Shown here one piece after another: positions 15,532 to 20,894 of a DNA stretch of 20,894 bases. The stretch is taken from NCBI GenBank assembly GCA_021735105.1, contig JAIPHS010000006.1, positions 1-20,894 on the forward strand. Direction: 5' to 3'. A model generated the notes under the pieces. The model was not told the origin of the DNA, ran no database searches, and worked only from the letters and a program-made list of their open reading frames with translations. This DNA comes from Candidatus Omnitrophota bacterium (GTDB lineage: Bacteria > Omnitrophota > Gorgyraeia > Duberdicusellales > 4484-171). How positions within the stretch are numbered: the stretch's first letter is position 1; the number at the start of each line of letters is the position of its first letter. Position numbers and translations under genes: made by a program.

Positions 15532-16303
15532 AGTATTATCGCTTATAATTGAAAGTAAGAAAAAAAGAATTCAGATGCTTAAGAAGAATAAAGAAGCTCT
15601 GGCCTCTTTAGCCCAAAAGGCAGGTGAAATTAATTCGTTTAAAGAAGCTATAAAACGAAAAAATAAGATATCTTTAATTGCTGAAATCAAACAGGCTTCG
15701 CCTTCAAAAGGAGTATTACAAAAAGATTTTTCCCCGGCTCGCCTAGCGAAAACTTTTGACAGCCAGAAGGTTAACGCAATATCGGTTATAACTGAAGAAG
15801 ATTTTTTTCTCGGCAAAAACAGTTATATCCAAGAAGTAAAACAGGAAACGACAAGGCCGGTTTTAAAAAAAGATTTTATTTTAGATAAAATGCAAATTAT
15901 TGAGGCAAAAGCTGTAGGAGCTGATGCTATTCTTTTGATAATGGGTATTTTAACCTTTGAGCGGGCCAAAGAACTTTATGAGTTTGCTAAAGAACTAAAA
16001 CTTGATATTTTAACCGAAGTTAGTACCGAAAAAGAGTTAAGGAAGGCTTTAAAAATTGGAGCTGATATTATCGGGGTAAATAACCGTAATTTGCATACTC
16101 TTGAGGTAGATATTAACCGTTCAAAAAAATTACTTCCTTTTATCCCGGATGGGGTGGTTCAGGTTTCAGAAAGTGGGATAAACTCTCTAAAAGATGTACT
16201 GCTTCTTAAAGGCCTGGGCGTAGATGCGATGCTGGTTGGCCATGCTTTTATGGAATCTGACAATGTAGAAGAAAAAATAAAAGAATTACATATCGATGCC
16301 TAA
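15524..16303 (+). CDS. trpC: Indole-3-glycerol phosphate synthase
   Basis: Closes the indole ring from carboxyphenylamino-deoxyribulose phosphate. The 259-residue TIM barrel has LIAEIKQASPSKG, SVITEEDFFLG, the catalytic lysine segment VLKKDFILD, LDILTEVS, VNNRNLHTLEVD and VSESGI, in family order. It is a stand-alone enzyme; the E. coli TrpC-TrpF fusion is absent because trpF follows as a separate gene. It starts inside the end of trpD with no ribosome site of its own. The next spacer (51 nt) holds a one-armed heptamer array. Confidence 0.96.
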   Translation: MHKVLSLIIESKKKRIQMLKKNKEALASLAQKAGEINSFKEAIKRKNKISLIAEIKQASPSKGVLQKDFSPARLAKTFDSQKVNAISVITEEDFFLGKNSYIQEVKQETTRPVLKKDFILDKMQIIEAKAVGADAILLIMGILTFERAKELYEFAKELKLDILTEVSTEKELRKALKIGADIIGVNNRNLHTLEVDINRSKKLLPFIPDGVVQVSESGINSLKDVLLLKGLGVDAMLVGHAFMESDNVEEKIKELHIDA

Positions 16304-16313
16304 GAAAAGAGGA

Positions 16314-16341
16314 TAGAAAATAGAAGGTAGAAGTTAGAAAT
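16314..16341 (+). repeat. One-armed heptamer array, trpC-trpF spacer
   Basis: Four perfect-period heptamers TAGAAAA, TAGAAGG, TAGAAGT, TAGAAAT (consensus TAGAANN) without a complementary arm in this spacer. Two 12-mers in it, TAGAAAATAGAA (16314-16325) and AGAAGTTAGAAA (16329-16340), are exact reverse complements of sequence in the right arm of the prmC-murA array (12530-12541 and 12536-12547). It ends 13 nt before the trpF ATG. Confidence 0.75.
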
Positions 16342-16354
16342 ACAAATCAGAATT

Positions 16355-16981
16355 ATGGTACGAGTCAAAATTTGCGGTATTACCAATTTAGAGGATGCAT
16401 TATTAGCTGAGCAGCTAGGGGCTGATGCTTTAGGTTTTATTTTTACTAAAAAGAGCCCGCGTTATATTAAGCCGGCTTTAGCTAAAAAGATTATAGCTAA
16501 ATTAGGCCCGTTTGTTTCCAAGGCAGGGGTCTTTATGAATCAAGAGAAAGAAGAAGTTCTTGATATTGCCTCATTGGTTGGCCTTGATTTATTACAATTT
16601 CACGGTAAGGAAACTGTAAGCTATTGTAATCAATTTATGCCTCAATTTAAGGTAGTTAAAGTTTGTTTTCCCAATGATTCAGTTAAAACTGTTTTACGTT
16701 ATCAAAATTTAGATGCATTGATGTTTGATATTCCTTATAAAGAAAAGCAAGAACAAAAAAAGACCTTGCCTAAAGATCTTATGAAATTTGTTAAGGCCCA
16801 GATAAAGAAAAATAAGAAAGTTATTCTTTCGGGAGGCCTTGATCCAACCAATATAAAAAGTGTAGCTAAGCTCCATCCTTATGGGGTTGATGCAGCTAGC
16901 GGGATAGAGGAACTTGTTGGCAAAAAGAATAAAAAAGCAATGCAGAACTTTATCGAGAGGGTAAAAAATGCTTCTTCCTAA
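16355..16981 (+). CDS. trpF: Phosphoribosylanthranilate isomerase
   Basis: Amadori isomerisation of phosphoribosylanthranilate, third step of the pathway. The 208-residue TIM barrel has VKICGIT with catalytic Cys7, GFIFTKKSPRYI, LLQFHG, catalytic Asp125 in ALMFDIPYK, LSGGLDPTNI and the phosphate-site GVDAASGIE. The loop after Asp125 normally reads GGTGxxFDW or GGSG; here residues 126-142 are IPYKEKQEQKKTLPKDL, without the glycines. Catalytic residues remain, so it is probably active, but the loop is unusual. No Shine-Dalgarno is visible at its start. The last 14 nt overlap trpB. Confidence 0.92.
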   Translation: MVRVKICGITNLEDALLAEQLGADALGFIFTKKSPRYIKPALAKKIIAKLGPFVSKAGVFMNQEKEEVLDIASLVGLDLLQFHGKETVSYCNQFMPQFKVVKVCFPNDSVKTVLRYQNLDALMFDIPYKEKQEQKKTLPKDLMKFVKAQIKKNKKVILSGGLDPTNIKSVAKLHPYGVDAASGIEELVGKKNKKAMQNFIERVKNASS

Positions 16982-18140
16982 TAAAAAAGGTTATTTCGGC
17001 GAATTCGGCGGAAAATTTATTCCTGAAACTCTTTTCTTTTGCCTAAAAGAGTTGGATGATGCTTATCGGCAGATAAAAAAAGATAAAAAGTTTAAAAAAG
17101 AATTTAAGCTGTTATTAAGCCATTATGCCGGAAGGCCTACACCATTGTATTATGCCCGGTCTTTAAGTGATCATCTGGGCTTAAAAGTTTATATAAAACG
17201 CGAAGACCTATTGCATAGCGGAGCTCATAAAATCAATAATGCCCTGGGCCAGGCTCTTTTAGCAAAGTTTATGGGTAAAAAGAGAATCATTGCTGAAACT
17301 GGCGCCGGCCAACATGGGGTAGCGACTGCAACCGCGGCTACATTATTAGGTATAAAGTGCGAGGTTTACATGGGCCGGGAAGATATGGAAAGACAAAAGG
17401 CTAATCTATTTAGAATGAAGATATTAGGGGCTAAGGTTAATCCGGTTACAATTGGCACAAAAACACTAAAAGAGGCTTGCAGCCAGGCTTTTCGGGATTG
17501 GGTGGCTAATGTCTCGGATACTTATTATCTTTTGGGTTCGGTAGTTGGGCCTCATCCTTATCCTAAAATTGTCAGAGATTTTCAAACTATAATTGGAAAA
17601 GAAGCAAAAAGGCAAATATTATCTGCGCAGGGTAAATTGCCTGACTATTTGGTAGCTTGTGTAGGCGGAGGAAGTAATGCCATAGGATTGTTCCATCCTT
17701 TCTATAAATATAGTAAGGTTAAATTTATTGGAGTTGAAGCTGCAGGATTTGGCCAAGGAGGACTTAGCGCGGCTTCATTGGTTAAAGGCAGCCCGGGTGT
17801 ATTCCAAGGTTCAAAATCATATGTTTTACAGGAAAAAAATGGGCAAATTAAAAATGCCCACTCTATAGCCCCAGGCCTGGATTATCCAGGAGTAGGCCCG
17901 GAACATTCTTTTTATAAGGCGATACAAAGAGCTGAATATGAAGCTGTGTCAGACAAACAGGCTCTTGAAGGATTTAATATGCTGTCTCGGTTTGAAGGGA
18001 TAATTCCTGCTCTTGAGCCGGCTCATGCTGTTTACTACCTTAAAAAATTAGCTAAATCTGCAAAAGGTAAAACAGTTATTCTTTGTTTATCCGGCAGAGG
18101 CGATAAAGACTTAGATATAGTCAGAAAATATAGTAAATAA
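16968..18140 (+). CDS. trpB: Tryptophan synthase beta chain
   Basis: PLP enzyme condensing indole with serine. The 390-residue product has GYFGEFGGKFIPETL, the PLP lysine Lys88 in REDLLHSGAHKINNA, catalytic Glu110 in AETGAGQHGVATA, MGREDMERQKANLFRMKILGA, the phosphate-cradle VGGGSNAIG, and the C-terminal CLSGRGDKDL. This is the TrpB1 type that pairs with TrpA. GAGAGGG inside trpF (16954-16960) serves as ribosome site. The stop codon lies inside the first heptamer of the following array. Confidence 0.97.
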   Translation: MLLPNKKGYFGEFGGKFIPETLFFCLKELDDAYRQIKKDKKFKKEFKLLLSHYAGRPTPLYYARSLSDHLGLKVYIKREDLLHSGAHKINNALGQALLAKFMGKKRIIAETGAGQHGVATATAATLLGIKCEVYMGREDMERQKANLFRMKILGAKVNPVTIGTKTLKEACSQAFRDWVANVSDTYYLLGSVVGPHPYPKIVRDFQTIIGKEAKRQILSAQGKLPDYLVACVGGGSNAIGLFHPFYKYSKVKFIGVEAAGFGQGGLSAASLVKGSPGVFQGSKSYVLQEKNGQIKNAHSIAPGLDYPGVGPEHSFYKAIQRAEYEAVSDKQALEGFNMLSRFEGIIPALEPAHAVYYLKKLAKSAKGKTVILCLSGRGDKDLDIVRKYSK

Positions 18141-18227
18141 ATGATAAATGATAATTCATAATTAAAATAATAAAAAACTCTTTAGTTCTTAATTATCGGT
18201 TATCGGTTATCAATTATCAATTATGAA
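18137..18227 (+). repeat. Inverted heptamer-word array spanning trpB stop to trpA start
   Basis: Left words: ATAAATG, ATAAATG, ATAATTC, ATAATTA (18137-18164); the first holds the trpB stop (TAA 18138-18140). Right words: TTATCGG, TTATCGG, TTATCAA, TTATCAA, TTATGAA (18193-18227); the last holds the trpA ATG (18223-18225). Arms 18137-18161 and 18200-18224 are complementary at 20 of 25 positions plus 2 T-G pairs. The trpA start codon would thus lie in the base of the stem. Confidence 0.78.
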
Positions 18228-19005
18228 AATTGAAACAAAATTCAATCAACTAAAGGAAGAGGACAGGAAAGCTTTCATAACTTACTTTCCTTTTGGATTT
18301 CCTAAAATAGCTTATACAAATGATATCTTTCTTGCTCTCCAAAAGGGAGGAGTTGATATTATTGAATTAGGTTTCCCTTTTTCTGACCCACTGGCAGACG
18401 GGCCTATAATCCAGAAAGCTTCTGCCTGTGCTCTTGAGCAAAAAATAACTATAGATATTTTTTTTGATACTATCAAAAAAATTAAAAAAGATATAAATAT
18501 TCCAATTGTGATTATGTCTTATTATAATCCTATCTATAGATATAAATTAGCTAAATTTTTTAAAAAGGCAAAAGTAAATAAAATCTCAGGAACAATTTTA
18601 GTAGATTTACCATTTGAAGAAAGCAGCCAGTATATTAATCAGGCTAGAAAACAGGGTATAGATCCTATTTTTTTCATTACCCCGACTACCTCAGCTAAGC
18701 GGGCAAAAAAGATTGCTAAAAATTCAAAAGGTTTTATTTATTATGTCTCCATTGCCGGAATAACCGGCCCGAAAGCTTTAAGTTATAGTGATATTTCTTC
18801 GCATATAAAAGATATCAAAAAGATAACTAACACCCCGGTTTGTGTGGGTTTTGGGATTCATAATCATAAACAGGTCAGAAGAATTAGTTTTTTCTCTGAC
18901 GGTGTTATTGTGGGAAGTGAAATTGTAAAATTTATCGATAAAAATTATAAGCAGATTAATTTTTTACAAAAGTTGGAAAATCATGTCCGGAGATTGAGAT
19001 CTTGA
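18223..19005 (+). CDS. trpA: Tryptophan synthase alpha chain
   Basis: Cleaves indole-3-glycerol phosphate to indole, which is channelled to TrpB. The 260-residue TIM barrel has catalytic Glu48 and Asp59 in DIIELGFPFSDPLADGP, VIMSYYNPI, ILVDLPFEE, FITPTTS, FIYYVSIAGITG and the phosphate-site VGFGI and DGVIVGSEIV. The N-terminal TAGDP-like turn reads PFGFP here, a variation near the active-site mouth. The ATG lies inside the repeat array and has no Shine-Dalgarno. It ends the trp gene run. Confidence 0.95.
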   Translation: MKIETKFNQLKEEDRKAFITYFPFGFPKIAYTNDIFLALQKGGVDIIELGFPFSDPLADGPIIQKASACALEQKITIDIFFDTIKKIKKDINIPIVIMSYYNPIYRYKLAKFFKKAKVNKISGTILVDLPFEESSQYINQARKQGIDPIFFITPTTSAKRAKKIAKNSKGFIYYVSIAGITGPKALSYSDISSHIKDIKKITNTPVCVGFGIHNHKQVRRISFFSDGVIVGSEIVKFIDKNYKQINFLQKLENHVRRLRS

Positions 19006-19029
19006 TTTTTTGTCTTTTTACTCATTTTT

Positions 19030-20298
19030 ATGTATAAAATTATTAAAATAGGCCCGCTTCAGTTAATCCACTCTTCTTTTGATAACTTTGAAACAGCCTC
19101 TCTGGGAGTTTTCTTAAAAACCGGAGCTCGTTTTGAGAAAAAAAGCCAAAAGGGCATCGCTCATTTTCTCGAGCATATGGTTTTTAAAGGAAGCGCTTCT
19201 TACAGTTATAAAAAAATAAAAAGAGAAATTGAAGGCCGCGGCGGCATCTTAAACGGCTTTACCTCTCAAGAGATGACTGCCTATTATGCCCACTTTCTTA
19301 AGAAAAATACTTTAGTTACTTTAGATATACTCCTAGATATGGTATTAAATCCTTTACTTTTATCTTATGAGATTAACAAAGAAAGAGATATTGTCTTAGA
19401 AGAGATAAAGATGTACAACGATCTTCCCGGTTCTTGTGCAGAAACTATCTTAGATAGTCTTCTTTGGGGAAGTCATCCTTTAGGAAAAGATATAATTGGG
19501 ACAGAAGAAAGTGTAAAGGCAATAACCAAGAAAAACATAATTGATTTTAAGAATAATTTTTATATTCCTTCAAATATAGTTATTTCATTTTGTGGAGATT
19601 TTTCAGCCGATAAAATAAAAAAGTTTATAGAAGGAAAAATAAAAAATAAAATTAAAAGAAAAAGAAAAAAAATACAACAAAAAAAACCGGATAAACTCAA
19701 AGGCGTAAAAATAAAAATAGCTAAAAAAAATACTCAACAATCTCATCTTCACTTAGGCTTTAGAAGTATACCCTATAAAAGTGATAAAAGAATAGTTCAG
19801 GAACTTCTGTATGTTATTTTGGGAGCAAATATGAGCAGTCGTTTATTTGAAAGTTTGCGGGAAAAAAGATCGCTATGTTATGCTGTTTCAGCTTCGGTAA
19901 AAAAATTTAAAGATAGCGGCGCATTTATAATAAAGGTTGGTTTGGATAAAGAAAATATCGGATTAGCTCTATCAGTTATTAAAAAAGAACTTAACAAAAT
20001 AAAAAATAAGCCAATAGCTAAAAGTGAGTTAACCAGAGCTAAGGATTATTTTCTTGGGCAGTTATCTATGAGCTTAGAGCAATCTCAAGGGAGAATGTTT
20101 TATTTTGCCCAAAGCTATATTAAGTCAACTAATATCGAAAGCTTGGACAAAATAAAGAAACAAGTCAAAGCGATTGAGCCTTATCAAATAAGGGATTTTT
20201 CTAAAAAGCTCTTTGATTTTAGGAATCTTTCTCTATCAGCTGTAGGCAACCTGGATAACGAATTAGCTGCAAAGATAAAAGCGATAATAAGAAGTTAA
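19030..20298 (+). CDS. M16 family zinc metallopeptidase (processing-peptidase type)
   Basis: Inverted-zincin protease of the pitrilysin/mitochondrial processing peptidase family. The 422-residue product has the zinc motif HFLEH (His45, Glu48, His49), the downstream acidic pair in ERDIVLEEI (Glu124/125, third ligand), the MTAYYAHF segment, and the second M16 domain with LGFRSIPY and LFESLREKRSLCYAVSAS, which binds substrate. All catalytic residues are present, and the length fits the single-chain bacterial PqqL/YmxG-like group. No signal peptide is seen, so it is probably cytoplasmic. The leader is T-rich with no Shine-Dalgarno. The next gene begins immediately after the stop. The substrate cannot be named. 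Confidence 0.92.
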   Translation: MYKIIKIGPLQLIHSSFDNFETASLGVFLKTGARFEKKSQKGIAHFLEHMVFKGSASYSYKKIKREIEGRGGILNGFTSQEMTAYYAHFLKKNTLVTLDILLDMVLNPLLLSYEINKERDIVLEEIKMYNDLPGSCAETILDSLLWGSHPLGKDIIGTEESVKAITKKNIIDFKNNFYIPSNIVISFCGDFSADKIKKFIEGKIKNKIKRKRKKIQQKKPDKLKGVKIKIAKKNTQQSHLHLGFRSIPYKSDKRIVQELLYVILGANMSSRLFESLREKRSLCYAVSASVKKFKDSGAFIIKVGLDKENIGLALSVIKKELNKIKNKPIAKSELTRAKDYFLGQLSMSLEQSQGRMFYFAQSYIKSTNIESLDKIKKQVKAIEPYQIRDFSKKLFDFRNLSLSAVGNLDNELAAKIKAIIRS

Positions 20299-20673
20299 AT
20301 GAAGGATATTATCAAAACAAAAAATACAACCGGATTGGCGGATGCAAAAGAAATTGCAAAGTTTGCCATAGAGAAGCAAGCAAAAGATGTAGTTATCCTG
20401 GATTTAAAAAAAATAAGTACAATCTGTAATTATTATCTAATTTGTTCTGGAGAAAGTACAACCCAAGTTAAGGCAATATTTGATCATATAATAAAAAAAA
20501 GCAGGAAGGAAAAAATAAAAATTCAACATTCGGAAGTTGATAAAACATATAATTGGATCTTGATTGATTTTTCAAATGTAATAGTTCATATCTTTACCGA
20601 AACTACCAGAGAATTTTATAATTTAGAATATCTCTGGCGCCAAGCCAAAAAAGTTTCCCTTTCCAAAAAATAA
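20299..20673 (+). CDS. rsfS: Ribosomal silencing factor RsfS
   Basis: Binds ribosomal protein L14 and blocks subunit joining when nutrients are short. The 124-residue product carries the family pattern: KDVVILDLKKISTICNYYLICSGESTTQVKAI, then NWILIDFSNVIVHIFTETTREFYNLEYLWRQAKKV. The ATG follows the M16 stop without a gap and lacks a clear Shine-Dalgarno, so coupling is likely. The middle segment HSEVDKTYNW differs from the usual EG..W form but the rest matches. It ends the gene train before a strong promoter. Confidence 0.93.
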   Translation: MKDIIKTKNTTGLADAKEIAKFAIEKQAKDVVILDLKKISTICNYYLICSGESTTQVKAIFDHIIKKSRKEKIKIQHSEVDKTYNWILIDFSNVIVHIFTETTREFYNLEYLWRQAKKVSLSKK

Positions 20674-20709
20674 TTTTTTATTTTTTTTGCAAAATATTTT
20701 TTTAAATGG

Positions 20710-20738
20710 TTGACATTTAAAAAAAATTTTGTTAAATT
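20710..20738 (+). promoter_or_regulatory. Sigma70-type promoter for the H1-like gene
   Basis: Consensus -35 TTGACA (20710-20715), a 17-nt spacer, and -10 TAAATT (20733-20738, 4 of 6). It is preceded by a long A/T tract that resembles an UP element. The expected start is at about 20745. The leader contains a 6-bp hairpin (20751-20756 with 20762-20767, loop TAGTG) just before the ribosome site. It is the strongest promoter-like sequence in the window. Confidence 0.7.
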
Positions 20739-20788
20739 AGTTATATAGGTACCCGATAGTGTTGGGTCAAAAAACAGGAGGTGATTGG

Positions 20789-20894
20789 ATGGCAGCGAAA
20801 AAGAAAACAACTCGTAAGAAAAAGACAACTAAAAAGAAAGCAGCTAAAAAGAAAAAGACAACAAAGAAAAAGACAACTAAAAGAAAAACAGCTA
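20789..20894 (+). CDS. Lysine-rich histone H1-like protein, 3' end beyond window
   Basis: Begins MAAKKKTTRKKKTTKKKAA and continues with KKKTT/KKKAA repeats through all 35 visible codons, made only of Met, Ala, Lys, Thr and Arg. Such tails occur in bacterial H1-like nucleoid proteins (HctB, AlgP type) that bind DNA by charge. The start is well supported: AGGAGGTGAT (20776-20785), a near-perfect match to the 16S 3' end, 7 nt before the ATG, and a clear promoter above. The reading frame is still open at the window edge. A DNA-binding role is inferred from composition; a ribosomal-protein tail is a less likely alternative. Confidence 0.8.
   Translation, partial: MAAKKKTTRKKKTTKKKAAKKKKTTKKKTTKRKTA

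Noticed and set aside
20665..20705. A/T-only palindrome and T-run after rsfS as an intrinsic terminator
   Set aside because: The stem would be all A-T with almost no loop, and the tract is better explained as the AT-rich region upstream of the H1-like promoter.

Overview
The window is an AT-rich bacterial segment carrying only housekeeping and biosynthetic genes, all on the + strand and tightly packed, with several stop/start overlaps. No tRNA, rRNA, CRISPR array, transposase or phage gene was seen. A Gram-negative-type candidate phylum such as Omnitrophota (former OP3) is my best guess. It rests on gene content, the GC-rich CCTGCCTGCCGGCAGGCAGG palindrome in an AT-rich genome, and a histone H1-like lysine-rich gene. 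The assignment is an inference with modest confidence.

Layout. 1-3106: lower glycolysis, gap (5' truncated), pgk and tpiA. 3166-4338: secG and an exported TPR protein. 4377-10181: polA, glgA, coaE and rho. 10318-12473: rpmE, prfA and prmC; PrmC methylates the release factor encoded just upstream. 12564-13826: murA. 13906-19005: a tryptophan operon in the order trpG-trpD-trpC-trpF-trpB-trpA, with no trpE in the window. 19030-20673: an M16 zinc peptidase and rsfS. 20674-20894: a clear sigma70-type promoter, an ideal Shine-Dalgarno and the start of a lysine-rich histone H1-like protein that runs off the window.

The notable signal is between the genes. Almost every spacer longer than about 75 nt inside the gene train holds an array of degenerate 7-nt words, followed by a second array of their reverse complements, so that the spacer can fold into a long imperfect hairpin. 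Words differ between spacers: GGGTTAA/GTGATAA at pgk-tpiA and murA-trpG, AAATTCG at rho-rpmE, GTCCTAA/GACTTTG at rpmE-prfA, TAGANNN at prmC-murA, TAGAANN (one arm only) at trpC-trpF, ATAAATG/TTATCAA at trpB-trpA. The arrays reach into the upstream stop codon and sometimes the downstream start codon. In one, a 20-nt GC palindrome sits exactly between two heptamers. Heptanucleotide intergenic repeats (STRR) are known in cyanobacteria; a folded-back, spacer-specific version like this is not something I recognise as described.

Other points: Rho has Tyr in place of the first lysine of its P-loop; TrpF lacks its usual glycine-rich loop; PolA has lost proofreading motifs; and Shine-Dalgarno use is uneven, with most trp genes lacking one.
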